From: Variovorax paradoxus B4
GTDB lineage: Bacteria; Pseudomonadota; Gammaproteobacteria; Burkholderiales; Burkholderiaceae_C
NCBI RefSeq assembly: GCF_000463015.1
Contig: NC_022247.1
Location: forward strand, 4,960,001-5,024,000
DNA length: 64,000 bases
Direction: 5' to 3'
The stretch's first letter is position 1, and each line of letters begins with the position of its first letter. This document shows positions 16,991 through 26,563 of this stretch, piece after piece. The notes beneath the pieces are model-generated. The model made no database searches, was not told the origin of the DNA, and worked only from the letters and a program-made list of their open reading frames with translations. The position numbers and the translations under genes are program-made.

Positions 16991-17241
16991 TCCACCGAAG
17001 GCGAGACCAGACCGCGCTCGATGCGCGACAGCATCGAGGAAGAAATCCCCGAGGTCTTCGCCAGTTTCCCGCCGGACACCTCGGCCGCCATGCGCAGCGC
17101 CCTCACCTGCGCGCCGATGCGGGCGGCGGACAGGCTGCGCACGACAGGTGCGGGTTGCCGCGGTCGGGCTCGCGTGACCGAGACCGGCAACCGCAGGGGT
17201 CGGGCCATTGGCAGAGGCGAAGCGACTTGTCGACGCGTCAT
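16570..17241 (-). CDS. XRE-family regulator with C-terminal cupin domain
   Basis: The 223-residue protein has an HTH_3 domain (about 41-95: RIGAQVRALRMAAEVSGGKL, KTSGISSSMLSRIERGLVSP, VETLERLSNGLGVP) and a cupin_2 domain (about 148-215: HPGLKFLYFLSGEVSYRYGG, VRAGDSLLFDATALHGI). This architecture is that of ligand-sensing repressors of amino-acid or catabolic genes. A basic, Pro/Arg-rich leader of about 35 residues makes the start uncertain; Met-12 (17206-17208) is an alternative. A broken partial copy lies at 13830-14245. No obvious target gene is adjacent. Confidence 0.88.
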   Translation of the reverse strand: MTRRQVASPLPMARPLRLPVSVTRARPRQPAPVVRSLSAARIGAQVRALRMAAEVSGGKLAKTSGISSSMLSRIERGLVSPSVETLERLSNGLGVPTSRFFGDQARRTDFCHVRAGHGVLVDRIGAVADYRYELLGHLLSGNLFVEPYLVTLLPGADPYVTFQHPGLKFLYFLSGEVSYRYGGRTAEVRAGDSLLFDATALHGIEAIQTQPVSYLSVVFTLRE

Positions 17242-17395
17242 TTGAACTCGTTGGCAGCGGTAAAGCTGGGAAGCTTGGCAACTGAGGCAACCGGCACGAG
17301 AAGCGATTCATTCAAGGCTTAAAGCGCGGCGGTGCAACTCATTATGTACCATACAAGCGGGTGCATAAAGAAGTCCATGCAGCGAGATTCGTTGC

Positions 17396-17668
17396 ATGCG
17401 ATCAACGCAGGATCCCGCACTACTGAAAGCCTTTGCGGCCGAGCTGAAGGCTCGGCGGGCAGTGCGCGGGTTCAATCAGGAAGAGCTCGGTTTTGCGTCG
17501 GGCCTGAATCGCACATTCATTGCCAAATTGGAGACGGCCACTACCAGCCCTTCATTGACCAGTCTCATCTTCTTGTGCAATGGACTTCAAGTAGATCCGG
17601 CAGAGCTCATGACCTCCTTGATGAAGCGCTACAAGAAAGAGCTGCGGACTAAGTCGGCGGCCGAGTAG
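17396..17668 (+). CDS. Small XRE-family DNA-binding protein
   Basis: The 90-residue protein is essentially one HTH_3 domain: LLKAFAAELKARRAVRGFNQ, EELGFASGLNRTFIAKLET, SPSLTSLIFLCNGLQVDPAE. Such single-domain regulators commonly control restriction-modification or defence genes (C-protein-like). It lies divergent from the cupin regulator and points toward the 17827-24286 pair, so control of that pair is plausible but not shown. Confidence 0.88.
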   Translation: MRSTQDPALLKAFAAELKARRAVRGFNQEELGFASGLNRTFIAKLETATTSPSLTSLIFLCNGLQVDPAELMTSLMKRYKKELRTKSAAE

Positions 17669-17826
17669 GAGATCTCGCCGATCATCCAGGGCAATCGCTC
17701 CTCTGATTGAAGCCATCTCTGTAGATGCCGCTGACGGCTCCGAAGTCAGAGCGCGTCGGCGTTCTGCCCCAAGACACGCTCAGCAGGCAAGCCGCAAAAG
17801 GGACAAGGCTTTTCAGTCATTGAAGA

Positions 17827-18969
17827 TCACCCAACCAAACGCCGGAACGACGCTCGATAGTCAATGGGTTCCAGATGAACCTGGTCCGCCAGGCTGCCCT
17901 TGAGGATGTAGAGCTTCGGCTCCTCGCGGAACTGAAACACACGATAGAGATGAAACGCCTCTTCGGCTTCTGCGGCGAAGTCCAACTCATTGCGGCTGAT
18001 GATGAAGGAGGAGGCGTGGCCACCGTTGGTGGTCTTGACCTCGATGAAGCGATGCTCGCCGGGCCGCTCATGCGAAAGGATGTCGTAGCCGATCCCGTCA
18101 CCGAGACGGTCCGAAACCCAGTCCAACTGCTGGAACAGTTCCGGATGCCCCGCGTCTGCGAGCCGCCGCTGTTCGAACCCGATGACCCACTGTTCGCCGG
18201 CACGGCCAAGATTTCGATTCGCTTCGTCGCGCTGAGCCCAGTTCGTTTTGCGCGGGAACCTCACTTTGGGCCCTCGCCCGGCCACCTCCACCACGGTCTC
18301 AAGGTTCGGAGGTCCCACCAAGGAGGCGTGAAAAACCTGCTGGCCCGGCGTCTTGATCTCCTCCATCGCATCGACAACCTGGGACACCAGACCCGGTTGA
18401 TCCACGACGAATTGCTGGACCGCCTGCCGCAACAGGAGTTGCGCGTTGCTACGAGGCTTGTAGCCGCGGACAAAGGGCAGGTCGAGGTCGTGCAAGACGG
18501 CGCTGATGTTCTGGTACTTCAGCTCAACCGAACCTTTGCTACGCCCGCGCAAATGCTGGCGAAGCTCCGCATTGAACTCCGTCTTGGTGTAGCGCTGCTG
18601 CGCCGCTTCCAGACGGAGCATCTCGAAATAAGAAGTGACCGTGGCCTGCACCTCGTCCGAGGTCCAGTCCTCGCCGATGCGCACGACCTCGAAGCCGAGG
18701 CGCTGCAGCTTGGGAACGACCGTGGCCTCACCGCCGGAAAAGTCCGCAGGTTTAAGCGGGCCCTCGTCGGGAAATTGATGGCCGAAAGCGGCTCCCACGA
18801 TGGCTTTGGAATCGCACAACTGTCCGGTCTTCCCATCGCGAACCAGAAAATCGCGCGACTTTCCAAACCCGTATCGCGCCAGAAACGCCGTCCGACCGAC
18901 GCGGGAAAACTCGTCCAGTGCGGCTTGAATGGCAGCGGGACTTTGGAGGCGCGAAAGTTCAACAGCCAT
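17827..18969 (-). CDS. ScoMcrA-like head / DUF3883 nuclease-like protein
   Basis: The 380-residue protein begins with a region like the N-terminal head of ScoMcrA-type modification-dependent enzymes (about 8-100: FSRVGRTAFLARYGFGKSRD, DSKAIVGAAFGHQF, FSGGEATVVPKLQRLGFEVV). It ends with a DUF3883 domain (about 255-375) that keeps a PD-(D/E)XK-like core: D296 in GDGIGYDILS and E310-V-K312 in HRFIEVKTTNGG, followed by FIISRNELDFA. It is divergent from the helicase-nuclease fusion, with about 50 bases between starts. Inferred role: DNA recognition/cleavage component of a defence pair. No McrA HNH motif is visible, so the nuclease would be the DUF3883 part. Confidence 0.82.
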   Translation of the reverse strand: MAVELSRLQSPAAIQAALDEFSRVGRTAFLARYGFGKSRDFLVRDGKTGQLCDSKAIVGAAFGHQFPDEGPLKPADFSGGEATVVPKLQRLGFEVVRIGEDWTSDEVQATVTSYFEMLRLEAAQQRYTKTEFNAELRQHLRGRSKGSVELKYQNISAVLHDLDLPFVRGYKPRSNAQLLLRQAVQQFVVDQPGLVSQVVDAMEEIKTPGQQVFHASLVGPPNLETVVEVAGRGPKVRFPRKTNWAQRDEANRNLGRAGEQWVIGFEQRRLADAGHPELFQQLDWVSDRLGDGIGYDILSHERPGEHRFIEVKTTNGGHASSFIISRNELDFAAEAEEAFHLYRVFQFREEPKLYILKGSLADQVHLEPIDYRASFRRLVG

Positions 18970-19018
18970 CAGCGTTTGGGAAGAGCCGCCTCAGCGGGAT
19001 AAATACCGACCGACCAAG

Positions 19019-22000
19019 ATGGCCACGTGGCAGACATTCCTGCCAACGTGGAAGCAACACTTATGTTACAACGTCTTACTCTCACCTGCTGCTGATCGCT
19101 GGCCTTCATTGGAAACGCCCGTCCTCGACTCTTTGCATGCACGTGCTCGGCGCATCGCTGCCGAGGGTCGAATAGTTTCCGTCGACGTGGAGGCCCATCC
19201 CGAGAAGGGCGACCAGATCTTTGCTGTCGGCGCAGTCCGATCTGACGGCACGGATACCTACCGAAGCACCTGTTCTCCTGCCAAGGCAGCCGCGGTGGCG
19301 GTATCCCTCAACAGCTTTGCCCGAGATGGCGAGGTTCTTCTCGGCCACAACATCAGGCGCCACGACATCCCTCTGATGCGCGAGCAGCTCCCGCAGCTGG
19401 AATGTCTGCGCTGGCCCGTCCTCGACACGCTGGAGCTGTCCGCCCTCGCCTTCCCTAGCAACCCCTATCACCGGCTGGTGAAGGGCTACAAGCTGCTCTC
19501 CGACGAACGCAACAACCCGACCAAGGACGCCCGGATCGCGCTCAACGTGTTCGAAGAGGCCGTCGAAGCGCTGCTGGAGACGAACGAGCAAGAGCCTTGG
19601 TGGCTGGCATTGCTGCACTTTCTGCTTCGCAGCGACGAGAGCATGGCGACGCTGTTGGCACAAGTGCGTGAGGAGACCGCTCCCGCTGGCGAGGCGGTCG
19701 GGCCGATCGTTGCCAGCCGTTTTGCGGGTCGCTGCTGCGCCACCCGTTTGCAGGCGCTGGTCGCCGACATCGCGACTTCCTTCGACGGCCACGATCCTTG
19801 GTCGATCGCGTTCGCCCTGGGCTGGATCCGCGTCTCGGGAGGAAACTCGATCCTTCCCCACTGGGTCTTCCACGAACTGCCCGCCGTCAGGCAATTGATT
19901 GCCGAGCTGCGGGAAATCGACTGCGGCCAGACCAACTGCCCATATTGCCGCCAGAACCACAACCCCGAGGCGCTGCTGTCCTCGTTGTTCGGCAAGCCGG
20001 GCTTCCGGCCGCACCCGACAACCGCCGATGGCTCATCGCTGCAGCGTGCGATCGTCAATGCCGGACTGGCACGCGAGAGCCTGTTGGCCGTGCTGCCCAC
20101 CGGCGGCGGCAAATCCATCTGCTACCAGCTCCCCGCCCTCGTCCACTACCGCCGCTCAGGGCGGCTGACCGTCGTCATCTCTCCGCTGCAGTCGCTCATG
20201 CGAGACCAGGTGGACAACCTGATGAAAGCCGACATCCAATGCGCGGCAACCGTCAACGGGATGCTCACCCCACTGGAACGGCGAGATGTGCTGGACCGCA
20301 TCCGCCGGGGCGACATCGGCATCGTGCTCGTCTCACCCGAGCAATTCAGAAGCAAGACTTTCGTCGAAGCCATCCGCATGCGGGAGATCGCGGCCTGGGT
20401 GTTCGACGAAGCCCACTGTCTCTCCAAGTGGGGGCACGACTTCCGCACGGACTATCTGTACGTCTCGCGCTTCATCCGGGAGCAGTTTCCCGGTCAGGCA
20501 CCGATCGCCTGTTTCACCGCCACCGCCAAGCCGGACGTCATCGACGACCTGTGCGACCACTTCCAGGAAGGCCTTCAGATCAAGCTGGAGACATTCCTCG
20601 GTGGCCACGAGCGCACCAACCTGTCCTATGCCGTGGTGCCGACCTCGGGCGGCGAGAAGCCGCAGCGCATCGTGGAACTGCTGCGCGACGGCCTGCGACG
20701 AGACCATGCCGCCGTGGTCTTCTGTGCCACGCGCAAGAGCGCCGAGACCATCGCACAGATCGTCGCGCAACAGGGCATCGCATGCGGCTGCTACCACGGC
20801 GGGCTCGCCGCTGATTTGCGCAAGGAGACCCAGCGACGTTTCCTCGACGGCGAACTGCAGGTGATCGCCGCCACCAACGCGTTCGGCATGGGCGTGGACA
20901 AGCCCAACGTTCGGCTGGTGATCCATGCCGACATTCCCGGCTCCCTGGAGAACTACCTCCAAGAAGCTGGAAGAGCCGGGCGCGATGGGGACGAAGCCAA
21001 ATGCGTCCTGCTGTTCGACCCCAAGGACGTGGAAACCCAATTCCGCCTGTCCTCCACCTCCCAGCTGTCGCAGCGAGATTTCATTGGACTGCTGCGTGCC
21101 TTGCGCTTCCAGGCCAAGAAGCTGGGAAAAGACGAGATCGTCATCTCCGCGAAAGAGCTGCTCGCGCAGAGCGTCGGGACCGGCATCGAAGTCGATGCCC
21201 CCGACGCCTCCACCAAGGTCACCACGGCGCTGTCGTGGCTTGAGCGCCATGGCTTCTTGAAGCGCAACGAGAACGCCACCAAGGTCTTCCCTGCCAGTCT
21301 TCGGGTGGCCTCGCTGCAGGAAGCCAAGGAGCGCATCGACAAGGCGGATTTTTCCGCCAGCGTTCAGCAGAAGTTTCTCGCTGTCGCCACTGCCCTGTTC
21401 CGCTCCGACACGCCCGAGGGACTCAGCACCGACGAGCTCATGCTCGACGCGGGCATCCGACCGGAGGAGTGCTTTCGCATCGTTCACCAGCTGGCCAAGC
21501 TGGGCATCCTGGTCAATGACCTCGGACTGACGGTGCGCCTGATGCGTGGCGTGAGGGGCGCGTCCGCCTCCCGCCTCGAATATCTGAGTGCCATGGAGAA
21601 GGCGCTCATCGAGCTCATGGCCGAAAACGCCCCGGACGCGGATCAGGACGAAGCGCAACAACACCTGAATCTCCGAGCGGTCTGCACGGAGCTGCGCGAA
21701 CGTCTGAAGCTCGACGACGAAAAGGGGCAACTCGACCCCACTCAGGTCCGGGCCTGCTTGCGATCCATGGCCAACGGTTTCGGCTCTGGCAACGACAAGC
21801 GCAGCATGATCCAGCTGCAGTCGCTGGGCGACGACACCCTGCGCGTCACCTTGCGTCGGCCTTGGTCCCAGATCCGCAGGATCTGCGAACTGCGCCGTGC
21901 CGTCGCCCAAGTCACGCTCACGCGGCTGCTTGCAGAGGTGCCGGAAGGCGTCAAAGGCGCATGCCTGGTGGAGTGCAAGGCCCAGGCACTGATCGATGCG

Positions 22001-24286
22001 CTCGGTGACGATCTGGTTCTGAAGACCCAGCTGCGCGAGCCCGAAGTGGGGCTGGAGAATGCGCTGCTCTACCTTCACCAGACGCGTGTGCTCGAACTGG
22101 ACAAAGGCAGGTCCGTCTTCCGCTCTGCGATGACCATCCAGATGGACGAGGACACCGCCAGGCGGTTCAACCAAGCATCGTTTGCGCCTCTGGAAGAGTT
22201 CTACAAGGAACGGACGCTGCAGACGCACGTCATGCACGAGTACGCCAAGCTCGGCGCAGAAGATCCGGCGAAAGCGCTTGATCTGGTCAAGGCCTACTTC
22301 ACCCTGCCCCATAAGCAGTTCGTCAAGGAATTCTTCCGCGGACGCACGGACCTGCTGGAGCGCAAGACCACGGACGAATCCTACCAGCGCATTGTTGATG
22401 ACCTGCAGCACCCCGTGCAGCAAGCCCTGGTCACGCAGCCCCGGACAGGCAATCACCTGGTCTTGGCGGGTCCAGGGTCCGGCAAGACGCGGGTGATCGT
22501 CCACCGCATCGCCTACTTGCTGCGCGTATTGCGCGTGCATCCGGGGCGCATCATCGCGCTGGCCTACAACCGGGGGGCGGCCATCCAGCTGCGCCGCCGA
22601 CTGATGGCGCTCGCCGGAGACGATGCACGCGGCGTGCTGGTCATGACCTACCACGCGATGGCGCTGCGCTTGACCGGAACCAGTCTGGCCGGGGCGGAGC
22701 GCACCTCCAGCAGTGTCGACTTCAAGAAGATGCTCCAGGACGCCATCGATCTGCTCGAAGGCAAGAGCTCGGCCCTGATCGACGCGGACGAAGTCCGCGA
22801 TCGCCTGCTGCAGGGCTACGAATACATCTTCGTCGACGAGTACCAGGACATCGACGCGCAGCAGTACGCGCTGGTCAGCGCCCTTGCCGGCCGCCGGCGA
22901 TCAGACGCCGACACCAAGCTGAGCATCATGGCCGTGGGAGACGATGACCAGAACATCTACTCCTTCAAGGGTGCGAACATCGAGTTCATACGGCGCTTCC
23001 GGGCCGACTATGAAGGGGAACTCACCTACCTGGTCGAGAACTTCCGCTCCACCCAGAACATCATCTCGGCCGCGAACCATGTGATCCAGCGCGGTGCCAA
23101 TCGCATGAAGGTCGATCACCCCATCCGGATCGACGCTCGGCGCAAGGACGATCCACCGGGCGGGCGCTGGGCCGCGATCGACCAGGAAAGCCGCGGCGCG
23201 GTACGGTTGATCACCAGTCCGGCAGACCCGAACCTTCAGGTCCAACTGGTCCACGCGGAGATCGAGCGCCTCCGGCGCCTCGATCCGACGGTCAAGCTCT
23301 CGGAGATCGCGGTGCTCTGCCGCACACACGCTCCGCTGGAAAAGATGAGGGTCATTTGCGATGTCGAAGGCCTGCCCTGCGAGATCACCGGCCCGGAAGC
23401 GGCCAAAGGGCAGATCGCGCTGATGCGGACGCGCGAAGGCTGGGCCTTGGCCCAGGCACTGAGGCGGCGACAGCTGCGCATGTTGCGACTCAGCGCGCTG
23501 CGCAGGTCCCTGGACTATCTGCAACGCGCCCAGCCCAGAAACGCCGCGCTGCTGGATCTCCTCGACATCGTCGATGACGTCGCCGCCACACTGCAGGCAG
23601 ACATCGTTCCAGCAGCCGAAGCGCTCGACCTGTTCTACGAAGCCGCCGGCGAAATGCGACGGGATGGCCGCGCAAGCGCCATCAAGCTCATGACTGCACA
23701 TGGCGCCAAGGGCCTGGAGTTCGACCACGTCATCGTGATGGACTGCGCCGACTGGCGTTGGGACGAAGAAGATGAACGACGACTTCTCTATGTGGCGATG
23801 ACCCGTGCCCGTCAATCGTTGACCCTGATGCGCGCAGAGGGTGGACGCAACCCCTATCTCGTAGACCTTGGAACCGTCAACGGCGTCCACGACCAGTTGC
23901 CCGGAGCCCGCCCACAACATCGAGCGGACCTGGAACGCCGCTACATCATGCTCGGCCCGGCCAGCATGGACATTGGATTTGCTGGACGGGCGTCGTCGGC
24001 TCAGCCAGTTCATCGAGCGATCGCGGCCTTGCGGACCGGAGATGTCGTCGAGATAGAAGGCCGATTCGTTCACTCGACCTCTGGGCAGATCGTTGGCCGG
24101 CTGGCCGCAAGCGTGGATGCGGCACCTCTCCAGCAAGGGGTCTCCTCCGTCATTGCAGTCATGGTGCGAACCCGGTCTCAGACGCCCGAGGCGTACTGGC
24201 CGGCGCTGCAAGTCGATCACTGGGAAACGCCGCTCGCGGAAGTCCGGATTACGGAGCCATCCGCGACGCCAGTTGCTGACGATTGA
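19019..24286 (+). CDS. DnaQ-like exonuclease + RecQ helicase + UvrD helicase fusion
   Basis: A 1755-residue three-part enzyme. Residues about 45-200 look like a DEDD 3'-5' exonuclease (VSVDVEAHPEKGDQ, VLLGHNIRRHDIPL, PVLDTLELSALAF, NNPTKDARIALNVF). Residues about 320-760 are a RecQ-type helicase: Walker A PTGGGKS (K365), DEAH at 463-466, CFTATAKPDV, HGGLAADLRKETQRRFLDG, ATNAFGMGVDKPNVR, QEAGRAGRDG. Residues about 1130-1620 are a UvrD/PcrA-type helicase: AGPGSGKT (K1156), DEYQD at 1273-1277, GDDDQNIYSFKGA, TAHGAKGLEFDHVIVMDCAD and LYVAMTRARQSL. The start at 19019 avoids antisense overlap with the divergent DUF3883 gene; an open frame extends further upstream. Predicted action: unwinding and degrading DNA from two entry modes. 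Similar RecQ fusions exist, but this pairing I do not know as a named system. Confidence 0.9.
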   Translation: MATWQTFLPTWKQHLCYNVLLSPAADRWPSLETPVLDSLHARARRIAAEGRIVSVDVEAHPEKGDQIFAVGAVRSDGTDTYRSTCSPAKAAAVAVSLNSFARDGEVLLGHNIRRHDIPLMREQLPQLECLRWPVLDTLELSALAFPSNPYHRLVKGYKLLSDERNNPTKDARIALNVFEEAVEALLETNEQEPWWLALLHFLLRSDESMATLLAQVREETAPAGEAVGPIVASRFAGRCCATRLQALVADIATSFDGHDPWSIAFALGWIRVSGGNSILPHWVFHELPAVRQLIAELREIDCGQTNCPYCRQNHNPEALLSSLFGKPGFRPHPTTADGSSLQRAIVNAGLARESLLAVLPTGGGKSICYQLPALVHYRRSGRLTVVISPLQSLMRDQVDNLMKADIQCAATVNGMLTPLERRDVLDRIRRGDIGIVLVSPEQFRSKTFVEAIRMREIAAWVFDEAHCLSKWGHDFRTDYLYVSRFIREQFPGQAPIACFTATAKPDVIDDLCDHFQEGLQIKLETFLGGHERTNLSYAVVPTSGGEKPQRIVELLRDGLRRDHAAVVFCATRKSAETIAQIVAQQGIACGCYHGGLAADLRKETQRRFLDGELQVIAATNAFGMGVDKPNVRLVIHADIPGSLENYLQEAGRAGRDGDEAKCVLLFDPKDVETQFRLSSTSQLSQRDFIGLLRALRFQAKKLGKDEIVISAKELLAQSVGTGIEVDAPDASTKVTTALSWLERHGFLKRNENATKVFPASLRVASLQEAKERIDKADFSASVQQKFLAVATALFRSDTPEGLSTDELMLDAGIRPEECFRIVHQLAKLGILVNDLGLTVRLMRGVRGASASRLEYLSAMEKALIELMAENAPDADQDEAQQHLNLRAVCTELRERLKLDDEKGQLDPTQVRACLRSMANGFGSGNDKRSMIQLQSLGDDTLRVTLRRPWSQIRRICELRRAVAQVTLTRLLAEVPEGVKGACLVECKAQALIDALGDDLVLKTQLREPEVGLENALLYLHQTRVLELDKGRSVFRSAMTIQMDEDTARRFNQASFAPLEEFYKERTLQTHVMHEYAKLGAEDPAKALDLVKAYFTLPHKQFVKEFFRGRTDLLERKTTDESYQRIVDDLQHPVQQALVTQPRTGNHLVLAGPGSGKTRVIVHRIAYLLRVLRVHPGRIIALAYNRGAAIQLRRRLMALAGDDARGVLVMTYHAMALRLTGTSLAGAERTSSSVDFKKMLQDAIDLLEGKSSALIDADEVRDRLLQGYEYIFVDEYQDIDAQQYALVSALAGRRRSDADTKLSIMAVGDDDQNIYSFKGANIEFIRRFRADYEGELTYLVENFRSTQNIISAANHVIQRGANRMKVDHPIRIDARRKDDPPGGRWAAIDQESRGAVRLITSPADPNLQVQLVHAEIERLRRLDPTVKLSEIAVLCRTHAPLEKMRVICDVEGLPCEITGPEAAKGQIALMRTREGWALAQALRRRQLRMLRLSALRRSLDYLQRAQPRNAALLDLLDIVDDVAATLQADIVPAAEALDLFYEAAGEMRRDGRASAIKLMTAHGAKGLEFDHVIVMDCADWRWDEEDERRLLYVAMTRARQSLTLMRAEGGRNPYLVDLGTVNGVHDQLPGARPQHRADLERRYIMLGPASMDIGFAGRASSAQPVHRAIAALRTGDVVEIEGRFVHSTSGQIVGRLAASVDAAPLQQGVSSVIAVMVRTRSQTPEAYWPALQVDHWETPLAEVRITEPSATPVADD

Positions 24287-24708
24287 CGACGTCCGGTAGC
24301 CGATAGCGAAGGCGACCTGAATTTAGACCGTCAGTTTAGACATTGAACCGGAGAATCCATGGCAATGAAAACCAGCTCGCTGAGGTGGCCGCATCACATG
24401 AATACCTCAACCGCCCGGCGCTCGGCTCGGCAGCGTCGAGAGGCCACTGCTCGGGGCAACAGCACCACGGCGATTCGCCCCCATCCATGCACCGCGCCCT
24501 TCGGGCAAGCGCCCGCAGGACCGCCGGACCCGCGAGCGCAATTCGACCTCTTCTACCCAGTGGCTTCAATTTAAGACATTTACACGCCCTCGCGTTTGTA
24601 TGGATAGGCGGTTGCGGTAGAAATTTCAAGACACACTTACACTTGGACACGACGTGCGAAAAAGCAGAATCCTCTGCCGCGATTTAGGCGTCGACGAGTG
24701 GAGCGTGT
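24287..24708. other. Intergenic stretch before the OLD-like gene
   Basis: About 420 bases. A 71-codon open frame at 24359-24574 has no recognisable similarity and an Arg/Ala/Pro-rich composition like an artefact of GC-rich sequence. The composition changes sharply toward AT-rich after about 24570 (TTCAATTTAAGACATTTAC), marking the start of a separately acquired block that carries the next gene. Confidence 0.45.
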
Positions 24709-26550
24709 ATGGACGAGGTACGACTGGCTGCTTTGACAAAAATCTGCTCACTATTAGCCAGTAGCACACAGGAGGCCTTAGCCAAATTGTCTGCGACGCT
24801 TCATTTAGTTGCTGAGGCGAAAAAATCTGCAAAGCTATCGAAGCCAAAAACAAGTGATTGGAATAAGATCAAAGAAATTGCAATTGGCAATTTCAAAACA
24901 ATTAGACAAACAACCGTTCCTCTTGGCGACGTCACCATTTTGGTTGGCCCAAATGGCTCAGGAAAATCTTCTGTTCTGCAGGCTATTCACTGGGCCGCAA
25001 GAGCGGCTAGTTACATTACGCCCAAAAATACAAAAGAAGTTATCTCTTTTGACCGTTTGGACTACCTGCCTTCGAGCAAACCGCTCTCAACGGCCTACTT
25101 TGCCGAACTCGGGTCGGGCAACAACCAAACCCACACCTCAGTAGCATTCGTACACGATACTGCGCCCGGCGTTCAGCCCTTAGTTGCTACTGTAAAAATA
25201 TGGGCGGCAAGAAATAAAGGCGCCATATCCGCGCATATTGACGGGGGGGTGGCAGTAACGCCGTTCAAACAACGGCAGCGGCCAATCACCGCTTATATAC
25301 CTGGGCTGGCCGGTTTAGCGGAGCGGGAAACTATCCTTGCTCAGCCATTAATGAGGCGCCACGCTGCGAGTGGTGATGCTGGCGGAGTCCTTAGGAACGT
25401 TCTTTATAATCTGGCACTCAGGCAAGGGGCGGAATCCGAAGATGCGGCAGTTGCCCGCCTGGCCCGGCTCAATGAATTATTGAGTTTGATTCATCCGTAT
25501 TTTCGAATAATCGTTTCTTTCGACGAACGTGAAGATATACACATCAACGCAAGCTACGTCGAGGAAGGAATCGGCGTACCTCCTCAACCACTCGAGAGCC
25601 TAGCCACGGGCATATTGCAAGTCCTGCAAATTTTTGCGTATCTCATCTTATTTCGTCCCCGCTTGCTGCTTGTGGATGAGCCTGATGCGCACCTCCATCC
25701 TGACAAACAAGAGCGCCTTATCGAAGCGCTAGAAGCAGCCTCGCAAGAGTTCGGCACGCAGATTATCCTAACCACTCACAGCCAACACATTGTTCGAGCA
25801 GCCTCAGCCGCCACACAATTGGTGTGGATGCGCTGGGGCGAGGTCGTTTCGGAAGACGAAAAGTCAATTCGAGCTCTTATGGGATGGGGCGCTCTTGATA
25901 AGTCCGTTATTTTATTTATTGAAGATGAAGACGATCAAGCGGTGCGTTCAATATTGCGACAGTGGCCCCACTTAACCAGGCAAATATCCGTCTGCAAATG
26001 CTTCGGCGTGGACAATCTCCCAAGACAACCACTGCTAGAAGGACTAATGAATGAAGGAGAAATTCGACTCAATATTGTATTGCATCGAGATTGTGATTTC
26101 ATGAGCGAGGAGGAGAGTGACCTTTGGGCGAAGAACTACCCAAATAAAAACACATTTACATGGGTAACCAAGCATGTAGATGTCGAAGCGTATTATTGCC
26201 AACCCGAATATATCTCCGCACTTTACGGTGTCGACTTGGCTACAGCCTCGGCTTGGATTCAAGAGGCGGCAGTCAATGTTTCCGGCTCTAAGCAACTGTT
26301 TAAGAACAAACGAGAGTTAATTAGGCGATTGCTTTACCCGGACGGTGGAAGCCCCAACAGCGAAACACTTTGGACGGGCCTAGGTGGACAAACACCCTCC
26401 ACTGTGCTCGGGAAGAATTTACACAAAGCGCTCAAGACCATCGTCAAGAAGAGTGGTTTCGACGAGCATTCCTTAAGTAACTTTCGCATTCCAAAGGGAT
26501 TTGAAATGGCACCGGACTTGCGACTGGTGCTAGAACGTGCCTTGGACTAG
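24709..26550 (+). CDS. OLD-like AAA ATPase with TOPRIM-type nuclease domain
   Basis: The 613-residue protein has an ABC/SMC-type ATPase: Walker A VGPNGSGKSS (80-88, K86), a signature-like LATGILQVLQIF (298-309), Walker B LLLVDEPDAHLHP (D323/E324) and the H-loop LTTHSQH (356-360). A TOPRIM-like part follows: E405 in ILFIEDEDDQ and D461/D463 in VLHRDCDF. This order fits OLD-family nucleases, a group that includes phage-defence proteins. It stands alone on its strand, with lower GC than its neighbours. No UvrD-like helicase partner (as in Gabija) follows; an independent OLD-type defence gene is the simplest reading. Confidence 0.8.
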   Translation: MDEVRLAALTKICSLLASSTQEALAKLSATLHLVAEAKKSAKLSKPKTSDWNKIKEIAIGNFKTIRQTTVPLGDVTILVGPNGSGKSSVLQAIHWAARAASYITPKNTKEVISFDRLDYLPSSKPLSTAYFAELGSGNNQTHTSVAFVHDTAPGVQPLVATVKIWAARNKGAISAHIDGGVAVTPFKQRQRPITAYIPGLAGLAERETILAQPLMRRHAASGDAGGVLRNVLYNLALRQGAESEDAAVARLARLNELLSLIHPYFRIIVSFDEREDIHINASYVEEGIGVPPQPLESLATGILQVLQIFAYLILFRPRLLLVDEPDAHLHPDKQERLIEALEAASQEFGTQIILTTHSQHIVRAASAATQLVWMRWGEVVSEDEKSIRALMGWGALDKSVILFIEDEDDQAVRSILRQWPHLTRQISVCKCFGVDNLPRQPLLEGLMNEGEIRLNIVLHRDCDFMSEEESDLWAKNYPNKNTFTWVTKHVDVEAYYCQPEYISALYGVDLATASAWIQEAAVNVSGSKQLFKNKRELIRRLLYPDGGSPNSETLWTGLGGQTPSTVLGKNLHKALKTIVKKSGFDEHSLSNFRIPKGFEMAPDLRLVLERALD

Positions 26551-26563
26551 TCCGGTCTCGTGA

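Noticed and set aside
18929..24286. Start of the helicase fusion at 18929
   Set aside because: It would overlap the first 41 bases of the divergent DUF3883 gene and adds residues without domain similarity; 19019 is preferred.
24709..26550. Gabija GajA
   Set aside because: The ATPase/TOPRIM order would fit, but no GajB-type UvrD helicase follows; the UvrD upstream is part of a different fusion and strand unit.
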